A stretch of 64,000 nt of DNA from MFD01213-c1 sp963704405 (GCA_963704405.1 OY969903.1:62001-126000), one strand, 5' to 3'. Counted from the first letter of the stretch, positions 17,697-26,864 are shown. Notes: generated by a model not told the origin, from the letters alone. Numbers and translations: made by a program.

Positions 17697-19003
17697 ATTC
17701 CACGGCATTACAGCCTGTGACTGCCCGGCGGCATCTGGTCATTTTGGCCACGTTTCTGTTATCGGTGCTGCTGTATGTGGATCGGGCATGTATTTCGACG
17801 GCGAAGGATCCGATCATTCATTCGCTGACGGCACATGACAGCCGCTGGTCGGATAAGGATTGGGCAGAAAAGCATTGGGGCTGGATCATGGCTTCGTTCG
17901 CCTTTGGGTATGCGCTGCTGCAGACACCGACGGGGGCAGTGGCAGATCGGTTGGGAGGCCGGCGGACGCTGGCGGCTGTCGTTAGCTTCTGGTCGCTGTT
18001 CACGGGATTGACGGCAGCGGGATGGAATCTGGTTTCCATGATGGTTATCCGCTTTTTGTTTGGGGCGGGTGAAGCGGGAGCGTTTCCGGGAATGGCGCGG
18101 GTTGTCTATTCATGGATACCGGTTCAGGAGCGGGGGCTGGTTAAAGGAATTAATTTTTCCGGATCGCGCATCGGGGCAGCGGTGACAATGCCGATCCTTC
18201 CGTGGCTGATCGCGACGCTGGGATGGAGCAGGGCATTTCTGGTGCTGATGATGGCCGGGCTGGCGTGGGCGGCGGCGTGGTGGGTCTGGTTTCATGACGA
18301 GCCGGCAGAAATGCCGGGAATTTCTCCGGAGGAATTGGATCTGATCGTGGCGAATCGCCAGCAGCCGACAGGAGATGCACAACCGGGGAAGCCGCTTTCG
18401 GTGGGCAGGCTGTTTGGTTCGATCGACCTGTGGCTCATGATGGGGCAGTATTTTGCCAGCAACTTCACCTTCTTTTTCTGCCTGACCTGGCTCTATCCGT
18501 ATGTTAAAAAAACTTATAGCCTCGGCGCGGTGAATGCGGGTTTCTATACGATGGCGCCTTTGCTGTTCGGGGCGGCCGGGAACATTTTTTCCGGGTGGCT
18601 GGTGGATCGGCTTTATCGGCAGGGCCGGGGAAACTGGTCGCGAAGGCTCCCGGCGATGATTGGTTTTGCGCTGGCGGCGGCAGGGCTGATTGGCAGCGTG
18701 GGCCAGGGAACTGCGATTGGCGCAGTGGTCTGGCTGTCGCTGGCGATCTTCGGGGCGGATATGACGCTCAGCCCTTCGTGGTCTTTTTGCATCGACATCG
18801 GCGGCAAAAATGCCGGCGCTGTTTCGGGTACGATGAATATGGCGGGCAATTTAGGATCGGCGATTGTCGGGCTGGCATTCCCGTATCTGATTCTCGCTTA
18901 CGGCGCGAAGGGATTTTTTTATTCGGGGGCGGCGCTGAATATCTTCGCAATCGGGCTTTGGCTGCTGGCGCGGACGGATCGGAAGCTGGAGGCGGCAATA
19001 TGA
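17693..19003 (+). CDS. MFS transporter, anion:cation symporter (sugar-acid) type
   Basis: About 436 residues with 12 predicted membrane helices. ATG 17693 overlaps the preceding TGA (ATGA); a TTG at 17681 is possible. MFS signatures include ADRLGGRRT in the 2-3 loop and the ACS-like FLFGAGEAGAFPGMARVVYSW, typical of D-galactonate, glucarate and hexuronate symporters. It is most likely the importer for the substrate of this operon, taking up an organic acid with protons or Na+. The stop overlaps the start of the next gene, again as ATGA. Confidence 0.85.
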   Translation: MNSTALQPVTARRHLVILATFLLSVLLYVDRACISTAKDPIIHSLTAHDSRWSDKDWAEKHWGWIMASFAFGYALLQTPTGAVADRLGGRRTLAAVVSFWSLFTGLTAAGWNLVSMMVIRFLFGAGEAGAFPGMARVVYSWIPVQERGLVKGINFSGSRIGAAVTMPILPWLIATLGWSRAFLVLMMAGLAWAAAWWVWFHDEPAEMPGISPEELDLIVANRQQPTGDAQPGKPLSVGRLFGSIDLWLMMGQYFASNFTFFFCLTWLYPYVKKTYSLGAVNAGFYTMAPLLFGAAGNIFSGWLVDRLYRQGRGNWSRRLPAMIGFALAAAGLIGSVGQGTAIGAVVWLSLAIFGADMTLSPSWSFCIDIGGKNAGAVSGTMNMAGNLGSAIVGLAFPYLILAYGAKGFFYSGAALNIFAIGLWLLARTDRKLEAAI

Positions 19004-20034
19004 ATGCAAACCTCCGGGGCGTCTGCATCGGCGCTGGATACTTCAGTCAATTCCATTACGAAGCGTGGACGCGCATTCCGCAAGTACGGATCGTTGCATT
19101 CAGCGACCGGGATGCAGCCAAGGCCGCGGGAATTACTGCGAAGTTCGGATTGACGAAGTTTTATGCGGATTACCGTGAGATGTTTGACGCGGAGAAGCCG
19201 GACTTTGTGGATGTCATCACCCCCCCGCCGTCGCATCGGGATATCTGTGCGGAGGCGTCGCGACGCGGCATCCATATCATCTGCCAGAAGGCGCTCGCGC
19301 CATCGTTCGATGAAGCCAAAGCGATCGTCGCCGACGCAGCGGCGGCGAACGTGCGGTTCATGGTTCATGAGAACTTTCGGTTTCAGCCATGGCACCGGGA
19401 AATCAAGCGGCAGCTTGGCGCGGGGGCCATTGGAAATTTGTTTTCGCTTTCGTTCCGGTCGCGCATGGGGGATGGATGGGGCACGAATGCCTATTTGCCG
19501 CGGCAGCCGTATTTTCGCGATTATCCCAGGATGCTGGTCTATGAGAATGGGGTGCATTTTATCGATACATTTCGGTTCCTGGGCGGCGAGATCAGCCGGG
19601 TTTCGGCGTGGAACCGCCGGCTGAATCCGCTCATCAAAGGGGAGGACTGCTCGCTAGTTGTATTTGAGTTTGGCGACGGAACGCTCGGGCAGTGGGACGC
19701 CAATCGCTACAACGAAACCACCGCGGCGAATCCCCGGCTGACATTTGGGGAATTTTTAATCGAGGGAAGCGCGGGCACGATTCGGCTTTATGCGGACGCG
19801 CGGCTGACCATTCAGCGCCTTGGAAAGCCGGAAGAGGAAATCGCGTATGAACGGGCCGACCGAAATTTCGCCGGCGATTGCGTCTATTTCACGCAGCGGC
19901 ATTTCATCGAGCGCCTGATCGATGGCAAGCCGTTTGAAACCAGCGGCGAAGATTACCTGCGAACGCTGGCGGTGCAGGAAGCGATCTATCAATCAGCTGA
20001 AAACCACCGGCCTGTCGAGGTATCTGCACTATGA
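19000..20034 (+). CDS. Gfo/Idh/MocA family oxidoreductase
   Basis: NAD(P)-dependent sugar or inositol oxidoreductase, 344 residues. ATG 19000 overlaps the transporter stop. The Rossmann start is GVCIGAGYFSQFHYEAW; the catalytic region contains QKALAPSFDEAK, where the Lys matches the EKP motif position of the family, and VHENFRFQPWH, then YENGVHFIDTFRFLGGE with the active-site His. Family members interconvert hydroxyl and keto groups on sugars, including making 3-keto sugars. A DUF1080-type (3-keto-disaccharide hydrolase) domain is encoded two genes downstream, which fits such a role. Confidence 0.87.
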   Translation: MNANLRGVCIGAGYFSQFHYEAWTRIPQVRIVAFSDRDAAKAAGITAKFGLTKFYADYREMFDAEKPDFVDVITPPPSHRDICAEASRRGIHIICQKALAPSFDEAKAIVADAAAANVRFMVHENFRFQPWHREIKRQLGAGAIGNLFSLSFRSRMGDGWGTNAYLPRQPYFRDYPRMLVYENGVHFIDTFRFLGGEISRVSAWNRRLNPLIKGEDCSLVVFEFGDGTLGQWDANRYNETTAANPRLTFGEFLIEGSAGTIRLYADARLTIQRLGKPEEEIAYERADRNFAGDCVYFTQRHFIERLIDGKPFETSGEDYLRTLAVQEAIYQSAENHRPVEVSAL

Positions 20035-21221
20035 AAACGCGCGTGGCCGGACTTGTCTTGTGTGTGATTGCGCTGCATCTGTCGCCGGCATCCTTCGCGG
20101 CCGCACCGGTCATTCCGGGGGTCAGTGCTGCGGTTCAGAGCGAGATCGACGCGCACGACATTGCCGGCGCAGTGACGGTTGTGGCCACGAAAGACCAGAT
20201 CATTCACCTTCAGGCCAGCGGCTTTGCCGACATCGCAGCCCAGAAAGCGATGGAGCCTGACAGCATTTTCTGGATCGCCTCAATGACCAAACCCGTCACG
20301 GCGGTCGCCGTCCTGCTGCTGCAAGACGAAGGTCGGCTTAATGTGAATGAGCCGATCACCAAATACCTTCCCGAGTTCGCCTCGCTGAAAACTCCGTCCG
20401 GCAAACCTGCGACAATCACGCTGGCGCATCTGCTCACGCACACTTCCGGATTAGGCGAAGCCAGCGATGCCTCGGCGATGAAAGCACGCACGCTGGCTGA
20501 TCTCACGGCTTTATATCTGGCCGCCCCGATGCAGTTTGAACCTGGAGCGAAATGGAAATTCTGCCAATCGGGGATCAATACCGCGGCGCATATCGTCGAG
20601 GTGGTGAGCGGCATGTCTTACGATGCGTTCGTGCAAAAGCGCATCCTCGATCCACTCGGCATGAAGGACACGACTTTCCGGCGAAGCGGTGAATTTTCTG
20701 CGCGGCTTGTTACCGCTTATTCGAAGAATCCGACGACAGGCAATCTTGAAGCCGTGCCGCCGCGAGCGGATGTCGGCGGGGACGATAGACCGCCTTTTGG
20801 CAACATGGGACTTTATTCCACCGGTCCAGATTACGCGCGTTTCTGCCAGATGCTGCTCGACGGTGGTGTGGTCGACGGCAAACATTTCCTAAGCGCGGCG
20901 GCCATGACGCTGCTGACGACGATTCAGACCGGCGACCTGCCGACCGGATTTTTCCAATCCAAAGGGACGGGCAATCACGGCGCAAACTATGGCTGGGGGC
21001 TTGGCACGTGCATCCTGCGCACCCCGCACGAAGGCGCGGCGGCGATGCTTTCACCGGGAACATTTGGCCACGGTGGTGGTTGGGGGACGCAAGCGTGGAT
21101 TGATCCCGTGCGCGGCGTTGCTTACGTGCTGATGACGCAGCGATCGAATTTTGGCAACAGCGACAACACCGTCCTGCGACGAACATTTCAACAAGCGGCG
21201 GCAGACAGTCTCGCAAAATAA
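20031..21221 (+). CDS. Secreted serine hydrolase, beta-lactamase/esterase (class C) family
   Basis: 396 residues with a signal peptide (MKTRVAGLVLCVIALHLSPA...FAAAP). The serine active site is SMTK (SxxK motif), followed by LTHTSGLGE and later FGHGGGWGTQAW, which takes the position of the third catalytic motif (HxG). These proteins include esterases, D-aminopeptidases and class C beta-lactamases. ATG 20031 overlaps the stop of the oxidoreductase gene. In this operon it may deacylate or deesterify the carbon source outside the cytoplasm; a beta-lactam resistance role is unlikely from the context. Confidence 0.85.
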   Translation: MKTRVAGLVLCVIALHLSPASFAAAPVIPGVSAAVQSEIDAHDIAGAVTVVATKDQIIHLQASGFADIAAQKAMEPDSIFWIASMTKPVTAVAVLLLQDEGRLNVNEPITKYLPEFASLKTPSGKPATITLAHLLTHTSGLGEASDASAMKARTLADLTALYLAAPMQFEPGAKWKFCQSGINTAAHIVEVVSGMSYDAFVQKRILDPLGMKDTTFRRSGEFSARLVTAYSKNPTTGNLEAVPPRADVGGDDRPPFGNMGLYSTGPDYARFCQMLLDGGVVDGKHFLSAAAMTLLTTIQTGDLPTGFFQSKGTGNHGANYGWGLGTCILRTPHEGAAAMLSPGTFGHGGGWGTQAWIDPVRGVAYVLMTQRSNFGNSDNTVLRRTFQQAAADSLAK

Positions 21222-21238
21222 AGCTCGTGACAATTAAT

Positions 21239-22924
21239 ATGAAATACTCCATCTCCATCGGCGTGCTTTTCCTGGCGTTCGGCTCCAATCTGACTTTCGC
21301 CGCGGATATCGCTGCCCCTTCCACCGCGGCGGCGGCCTCAACGACGCGACCATTCACGACCGTTGCGCTCGAGAATCCGCAAAGCATCGCCATAGACGGC
21401 GCCGGCAATCTGTATGTCGTGGATGTGGATTCGGGGAAAGTGCAGGAGCTGACGCCGGCGGGTAAGGTGAGCGAATTGGGCGGATCGGCGATCGCGGCCC
21501 CGATCGGAATCGCGACGACCGCCCAGGGCACCGTCTTTGTCGCCGATTCAGGTGACAATGACGTATATCGGATTTCTCCGGGCGGCCTTGTGACGGCGCT
21601 CTCCGCGCAGACCGGCAAAACAAACTTCAACAAGCCGATGAGTGTGGCGGTGGACAGCAGCGGGAATGTGTTCGTCGCAAACCATGGCGACAATACCATT
21701 GTCAAAATCACTCCTGACGGTGTTGGGTCTGTTTTCGCCGGAAAATCCGGAGCGAGCGGCAGCACAGACGGCGCGGGGAGCGACGCGCTTTTCAACATGC
21801 CGCGCGGCATTGCAGTCGATGCCCAGAATATTGTTTACGTCGCGGACGAAGGCAATTCCAACATTCGCAAGATCACTCCCGATGGCGTGGTGACGACGCT
21901 GGCCGGGCAGGCCGGGCAACTCGGCAAAACCGACGGCACTGGTCTTGCCGCGCGCTTTCGCCAGCCGCATGGGCTGGGCGTTGATGCGGCGGGCGCGGTT
22001 TATGTGGCGGATACCGGCAATCACTGCATTCGCAAGATCACTGCCAGTGGTGTGGTCTCAACTTTCGCCGGCGAGGCAGGCCAGAACGACAACGCCGATG
22101 GCACGGGCAGCGCGGCGCGTTTCAACCAGCCGCGCGGCATCGCCGTGGACCCGGCAGGCGATGTGTTTGTTGCCGATGCGGACAACCGTTCGATTCGCCA
22201 GATCACACCAGGCGGTGTCGTGACGACCATCGCGGCGACGTCCGCTGGGACGGGGATTGCATTGCCGGAGGTTGACTGGGCGCATGCGCCCGTCGTCCCG
22301 CCACGCACGGGCCAGACCGAGCGCCTGGATTATTCCCACGCACAGACGCTCGATGGCTGGGACGGTAGTCCGGGATACTGGTCGGTGAAAGACGGGGTGT
22401 TCACGGCGAAAGGATCGGGGGTGCAGTCCAATTTTCTGTTGACGCAAAAAGACTTTTCGGATTTCCGGCTCATATTTTCGTCGCAAATGGTTGAGTCGGA
22501 CAATCACGCGGGGGTCTGCTTCTGGGGCGAGCGCGCGATCACGACCAACGGCAAAAACCGGTGGGCTTACAAAGGGCCGCTTTTGATGTTTCCGGGGCTG
22601 GGCCTTTGGGATTATGTGACGAATAAAAACATTCAGTTCGATCCATCGGGCAAGGCGCTTGCGAAAAAGATCGCCGGCCAGCATGACTTGATTCATATAG
22701 AGATGCTCGCGCAGGGGAACAGGTTGCGCATCGCTTACAACGGGCAGCAAGTGCTCGACTGGCGCGAACCGAACCCGGGCCGGCTTAAAGCGGGACCGAT
22801 CGGCCTGCAACTGCACGGCTTCGCCAAGCCGCAGGAAGTGATCTATAAAGACGTGGTGATTGAAACATTTCCGAAAGAGGATCGGCTCATCACCTTAAAG
22901 AGCGAAGCCGCGCCGCTGCCATAA
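21239..22924 (+). CDS. Secreted NHL-repeat protein fused to a DUF1080 (3-keto-disaccharide hydrolase-like) domain
   Basis: Start ATG 21239 (MKYSISIGVLFLAFGSNLTFA) gives a clean signal peptide; the GTG at 21227 is less likely. Residues about 45-340 hold at least five NHL repeats (for example GIAVDPAGDVFVADADNRSI and GLGVDAAGAVYVADTGNHCI), forming a beta-propeller. From about residue 355 a DUF1080-like beta-sandwich follows: DGWDGSPGYWSVKDGVFTAKG, then GPIGLQLHGF and VIYKDVVIETF. DUF1080 enzymes hydrolyse 3-keto-glycosides and bind sugars. The fusion suggests a periplasmic or surface sugar-processing or binding protein of this catabolic operon. Confidence 0.82.
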   Translation: MKYSISIGVLFLAFGSNLTFAADIAAPSTAAAASTTRPFTTVALENPQSIAIDGAGNLYVVDVDSGKVQELTPAGKVSELGGSAIAAPIGIATTAQGTVFVADSGDNDVYRISPGGLVTALSAQTGKTNFNKPMSVAVDSSGNVFVANHGDNTIVKITPDGVGSVFAGKSGASGSTDGAGSDALFNMPRGIAVDAQNIVYVADEGNSNIRKITPDGVVTTLAGQAGQLGKTDGTGLAARFRQPHGLGVDAAGAVYVADTGNHCIRKITASGVVSTFAGEAGQNDNADGTGSAARFNQPRGIAVDPAGDVFVADADNRSIRQITPGGVVTTIAATSAGTGIALPEVDWAHAPVVPPRTGQTERLDYSHAQTLDGWDGSPGYWSVKDGVFTAKGSGVQSNFLLTQKDFSDFRLIFSSQMVESDNHAGVCFWGERAITTNGKNRWAYKGPLLMFPGLGLWDYVTNKNIQFDPSGKALAKKIAGQHDLIHIEMLAQGNRLRIAYNGQQVLDWREPNPGRLKAGPIGLQLHGFAKPQEVIYKDVVIETFPKEDRLITLKSEAAPLP

Positions 22925-22952
22925 ACCAGTGCGTTTTTGGAGCAAAACCAAT

Positions 22953-23342
22953 ATGAAACACCAGGGACTGGATCATCTTGCCATCGTTGTGCCGGACACC
23001 GAAGCCGCGTTGAAGATATGGCGCGACACGTTCGGCCTCAAAGTGCTCTACAGTGAAGCGGTGAATGACGGGACAGTGCGGCTGACGCATCTGGACCTGG
23101 GCAACACGCAGTTGCAGCTTGTCGAACCGCTCACACCCGAGCACCCGCTTCAAGGGTGGCTGGCGAAGAATGGTCCGGGGCTGCATCACTTCTGCCTGAA
23201 GGTGGAGGATGTCGCCCAGGCCAAGGCGACTGCGCCGGTGCCGGCGACATCGTCGCCGCACCAGGGAACGCAAGGCAAGCGGGCGCTGTTTCTGGACAAG
23301 TCGGCGACGCAAGGGGTGCAGGTTGAGTTGACGGGCAAATAA
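22953..23342 (+). CDS. VOC/glyoxalase-fold protein, methylmalonyl-CoA epimerase-like
   Basis: About 129 residues. ATG 22953 (MKHQGLDHLAIVV) is chosen because GGAG lies 10 bases upstream; a GTG at 22929 would add a poor leader. Metal-ligand positions typical of the family are visible: the His in LDHLAIVVPDTE, Glu in LQLVEPL and the second His in GLHHFCLKVED, and the late Glu in VQVELTG. The pattern resembles methylmalonyl-CoA epimerase, but no mutase or carboxylase gene is nearby, so in this operon it may isomerise or rearrange a different keto-acid intermediate. Confidence 0.8.
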   Translation: MKHQGLDHLAIVVPDTEAALKIWRDTFGLKVLYSEAVNDGTVRLTHLDLGNTQLQLVEPLTPEHPLQGWLAKNGPGLHHFCLKVEDVAQAKATAPVPATSSPHQGTQGKRALFLDKSATQGVQVELTGK

Positions 23343-23352
23343 ACGGGCAAAC

Positions 23353-24777
23353 ATGGCGTCGCGCATCAGCAAATCAGAATTGTTCGCCGGCCTGCCGCCA
23401 ATCTGGGGGGAGGATCCCGCGCCTGCGATCCGCGCGATGGTTCAAGGCGAGGGGAAGAAGATTGTCGTGCTGGATGATGATCCAACCGGCACTCAGACTG
23501 TTTATGACATTCCCGTGCTGACGACGTGGGATACAGCGGCGCTCGGCGCCGAATTCTCCAATGACCTTCCGTGCTTTTATATCCTGACAAACTCGCGCAG
23601 CCTGACGGCAGATGTTGCCGCGGAACTCAATCACGAGATTGCTGTTCACCTGAAAGCGGCGGCAGCCGGGTCGGGGAAAGATTTTGTCGTGATCTCCCGG
23701 TCGGATTCCACTTTACGCGGCCATTTCCCTCTGGAAACGGATGTTCTGGGCCGGGTGCTTGGTCCGTTTGATGCGACGATCCTGCTGCCGTTTTTTGAAG
23801 CCGGCGGACGTTATACCGTAGACGATATTCACTATGTGGCCGACGGAGAGACGCTGGTTCCAGCAGGCGAAACGCCCTTTGCTCGCGATGCGGCGTTTGG
23901 TTATCTCGCTTCAAATCTCCGCGAATGGGCCGTGGAAAAATGCGGCGGTGGGTTGACAATTGACCGCGTCAGTTCGATTTCACTGGATGATATCCGCAGT
24001 GGTGGACCGCAAACGGTTTGCGAACGGCTGTTTAAAGTTCCTTCCGGCAGCGTCTGTGTTGTAAATGCGGTGTGCCATCGGGATATGGAAGTTTTTGTGA
24101 AAGGGCTGCTGGGCGCGGAGCGGAGGGGGAAGCGATATCTCTTTCGCACAGCCGCATCGTTTGTGGCCGCTCGGCTTGGGCTTTCGCCGCGGCCATTGCT
24201 GACGGCAGCAGATTTGAACCTCACGCCGGGTACGGGGGGATTGACCGTCGTCGGGTCTTATGTGCCTAAGACGACGGAGCAGCTAAAACGACTGCTCGAA
24301 ACCAAGGGACTCCACGCGATGGAGATGTCTGTCGATGCGCTGCTGGCGGACGACACACGCGATGCGGAAATTTCCCGGGTTGTGGCGGAGACCAACCACC
24401 GATTGGGCGAAGGGGAAGATGTGGTGGCGTTCACCAGCCGCGGACTTGTGACGGGCGCGGATGCGGCGACCAGCCTGGCGATCGGCCGCCGGATTTCCGA
24501 TGCCCTGATCGAACTGGTCCGGGCAGTCTCGATTCGTCCCCGCTATCTCATTGCCAAAGGCGGCATCACCTCCAGCGACCTGGCCACCCGCGGGCTGGGT
24601 GTGAAACGCGCGATGGTCGCCGGACAGGTTCTGCCTGGCGTGCCGGTGTGGGAGCTTGGCGATGAAACCCGGTTTCCGGGGATGCCTTATATTGTTTTCC
24701 CGGGGAATGTGGGGGATGCGGAAGCGTTGAAGGCTGCCGTCGCTGCCCTTGGCGGCGGCCGTGACATCAGGAAATGA
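23353..24777 (+). CDS. Four-carbon acid sugar kinase family protein (DUF1537)
   Basis: 474 residues, typical of DtnK/OtnK-type kinases that phosphorylate D-threonate, D-erythronate or 3-oxo-tetronates with ATP. The N-terminal domain has VLDDDPTGTQT and SRSDSTLRGHFP; the C-terminal nucleotide-binding domain has TSRGLVTG, AKGGITSSDLATRGLGV and PYIVFPGNVGD. It is the last gene of the operon, 10 bases after the VOC gene. In known pathways this kinase works with a PdxA2-type dehydrogenase; none is encoded here, but the first gene of the operon belongs to the same fold superfamily as PdxA and could take that step (inference). Confidence 0.9.
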   Translation: MASRISKSELFAGLPPIWGEDPAPAIRAMVQGEGKKIVVLDDDPTGTQTVYDIPVLTTWDTAALGAEFSNDLPCFYILTNSRSLTADVAAELNHEIAVHLKAAAAGSGKDFVVISRSDSTLRGHFPLETDVLGRVLGPFDATILLPFFEAGGRYTVDDIHYVADGETLVPAGETPFARDAAFGYLASNLREWAVEKCGGGLTIDRVSSISLDDIRSGGPQTVCERLFKVPSGSVCVVNAVCHRDMEVFVKGLLGAERRGKRYLFRTAASFVAARLGLSPRPLLTAADLNLTPGTGGLTVVGSYVPKTTEQLKRLLETKGLHAMEMSVDALLADDTRDAEISRVVAETNHRLGEGEDVVAFTSRGLVTGADAATSLAIGRRISDALIELVRAVSIRPRYLIAKGGITSSDLATRGLGVKRAMVAGQVLPGVPVWELGDETRFPGMPYIVFPGNVGDAEALKAAVAALGGGRDIRK

Positions 24778-24956
24778 GTTCAAGGCGATTGCCGGCACAA
24801 AATTTCGCGATGCGACTTTCAGCTCACTCGCACGTGACATCATTGTGACTGTGCGGAATCCATCCCAGCAGTTTTCAACCCATCAACTCAAAGTGCAGCT
24901 TCAGGGACGCCGGATGCATATCCACGGCTGGCGCTGCGCACGATCGGAGGCCTGGT

Positions 24957-26189
24957 ATGACCATGAACCCGACAACAGACGACTCGACTCCTCCTACCAA
25001 TCCAATCGAACCTGCCCGGCGGCGTGAATCGTTCCGCTCCCGGCTCTTTCGCATTATCGTCGATCGCAATCCGTTCTATCTCATCAGCGCGGTCTGCATG
25101 CTTTGGGGCTGCCTGGCGCTGACCAATTCTTCCTCCTGGGTTTCGATGCCGATGCAGCGGTTGCTCATGCTGCTGGCGACCATCAATATCTATGAAGCGA
25201 TGCTTGTCGGCCTGTCGCTGCTGCTGCTATCGCGCGGGCTGCTGCGCGATGGGAAAATCCTGCTCATCATTGAGGCATTTTTCCTGGTGGATGTGACGTT
25301 CCTGAACGCCGAGATCGCGACGGCAAACCTTCGTCTGGGCATCGCGATCGGATGCGCTGTTCATCATCTCGACGATCAAGATGGTTTTTGTGATGCGGTG
25401 CTGGGGGCGGACCTTTCGCCGGCGAGGCTGGTTTACGTCTTGTTCCAGTTGGCGGCGCTGCTGGCAATGCCATGCGTTTTTCGGGGTATCGACCATGGTT
25501 CGGTTTCGCCGCGCAATTTTTATATCGTGTGGTGGCTCATTGGGATGATGCCGCTCGTTCGCGAGGCGGCGGTCCGCATCTGGGGCGAAGGACACTCAAC
25601 CAGGGTTTCGGGTGTCGCCGGTTTGTATCTGGGGTTGCCGTGGGTGTCATTGATTGCGCATCTGGGGATTCTGCATTATGTTTATGATGTTGATTACATG
25701 GCCGCGATGGCGGCCCCGCTGCTTCTGGGATTGACGCTGACGCTGAATCATATGTCCCCTTCCACTTTTGGCACCAAGCGGGAATTGCTGGCGCTGCGCG
25801 TCATCCTGCCGATCATCGCCATCATGGTTTCTTTGGGCAGCCCGCATCAACTGACCTTTTCGTTCGGGGAAACCTCTCCGCGATACATCACAACGGCAAT
25901 TTTGGGAATCAGCGGTGCGTATCTCACCTATGTGTATTGCTTCTTCCTGCCGATCGCGATCTGGATGCTTGGCATAGGCGTTGTGGTCGGCGGCAGCATC
26001 TTTTTCGGACCGTCCTGGATAGAGATTCAACGGACGATCTGGCGAATTTTTGATTGGATGATGGACGTGCTGGATCGAATGCTGCCGAAAACGATGGTGG
26101 GATGGGGTGTGATATCGGTGATGGCTTCGTTCTTCTTCCTCGTCATCGGCGCGGCGGTCAGCCTCTCGGCGCCGAAGGTGAGAAGGTAA
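24957..26189 (+). CDS. Polytopic membrane protein of unknown function
   Basis: About 410 residues with 9-11 hydrophobic segments and a disordered Pro/Thr-rich start. ATG 24957 follows GGAGGCC by a suitable distance. No known family recognised. Residues about 132-154 (AVHHLDDQDGFCDAVLGAD) look out of place in a membrane protein; reading the neighbouring frame over about 25351-25420 gives a hydrophobic ALFIISTIKMVFVMR instead, so two compensating indels are possible. It ends tail to tail with a small membrane protein gene on the other strand, 22 bases away. Confidence 0.65.
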   Translation: MTMNPTTDDSTPPTNPIEPARRRESFRSRLFRIIVDRNPFYLISAVCMLWGCLALTNSSSWVSMPMQRLLMLLATINIYEAMLVGLSLLLLSRGLLRDGKILLIIEAFFLVDVTFLNAEIATANLRLGIAIGCAVHHLDDQDGFCDAVLGADLSPARLVYVLFQLAALLAMPCVFRGIDHGSVSPRNFYIVWWLIGMMPLVREAAVRIWGEGHSTRVSGVAGLYLGLPWVSLIAHLGILHYVYDVDYMAAMAAPLLLGLTLTLNHMSPSTFGTKRELLALRVILPIIAIMVSLGSPHQLTFSFGETSPRYITTAILGISGAYLTYVYCFFLPIAIWMLGIGVVVGGSIFFGPSWIEIQRTIWRIFDWMMDVLDRMLPKTMVGWGVISVMASFFFLVIGAAVSLSAPKVRR

Positions 26190-26211
26190 TACAAACGATT
26201 AACCACGGCGA

Positions 26212-26553
26212 TCACACCGGTTGGTTGAACATGATCGGCCAATGGCGCCAGGCGGCCATTTCCAGGAGTCCACCGAGAAAGGAAATGATGGTGACGAAAA
26301 ACGCGGCGAGGATCTGCATATCCGCAATTGCCTGGCCGCGTTGTCTGAGCGCTCCGATCGCGATCATTGCAAAACCGATCATCCCCATGGCGACGGGGAT
26401 TGGGGAAAACCAGAACGCCGCATCAAAACCGGCGCAGCCCATAAGAAAGACGGCCAAACCGATGCAACAGCCGGCGATGCCGAGTGAACCACCGGCGCGA
26501 ATGAATGTTGCAGGCGAATTGGAAGGGATGCCGGTGAGTAGTGATTGGACCAT
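26212..26553 (-). CDS. Small membrane protein of unknown function
   Basis: 113 residues from ATG 26553 with three to four hydrophobic helices (SLGIAGCCIGLAVFLMGCAG, FSPIPVAMGMIGFAMIAIGAL, ILAAFFVTIISFLGGLLEMA). The pattern of small Gly-rich helices is consistent with a structural membrane protein, but no family is recognised. Convergent with the polytopic membrane protein gene; it might partner that protein. The coding call rests on hydrophobicity and a clean start and stop. Confidence 0.6.
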   Translation of the reverse strand: MVQSLLTGIPSNSPATFIRAGGSLGIAGCCIGLAVFLMGCAGFDAAFWFSPIPVAMGMIGFAMIAIGALRQRGQAIADMQILAAFFVTIISFLGGLLEMAAWRHWPIMFNQPV

Positions 26554-26690
26554 GGCGTAAGGTTAACGCGCCAGGTTTTTTTCCCAATACAATATCATGC
26601 GACGAAATGCGATGGATGCGACACTGTCGGGCGAGGATATTTCACCGTCGGCTCGCGCAGCCGGGGCGGCGTCCATTTCAGGGAGGGAAT

Positions 26691-26864
26691 TCAGTGCGTG
26701 TTGGCAGGCTTGGCTGAGGATGCGCCCGTATCGCCTTTTCGGCCTTCCGGCACACGGAAATTGGACTGGCAGTGCTGACACTTGACCAGCTTCCCCCGAA
26801 CGTCATCCGGCACGCTCAAGAACTTGCGGCAGCGAAGATTTGGGCAAATCAACTGAATCGGCAT
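26691..26864 (-). CDS. Small zinc-ribbon protein (MJ0042-like)
   Basis: 57 residues from ATG 26864, which has TTGGAG about 8 bases upstream. Two CxxxxC/CxxC-type knuckles are visible: CPNLRC and CQHC, separated by KFLSVPDDVRGKLVK, the usual spacing of an MJ0042-type zinc ribbon that binds one zinc ion. The tail is polar and disordered. Such ribbons begin many planctomycete proteins; here it is on its own. Function unknown. Confidence 0.72.
   Translation of the reverse strand: MPIQLICPNLRCRKFLSVPDDVRGKLVKCQHCQSNFRVPEGRKGDTGASSAKPANTH

Noticed and set aside
20031..21221. Class C beta-lactamase resistance gene
   Set aside because: It has the SxxK fold, but operon context is sugar catabolism and the family is mostly esterases and peptidases.
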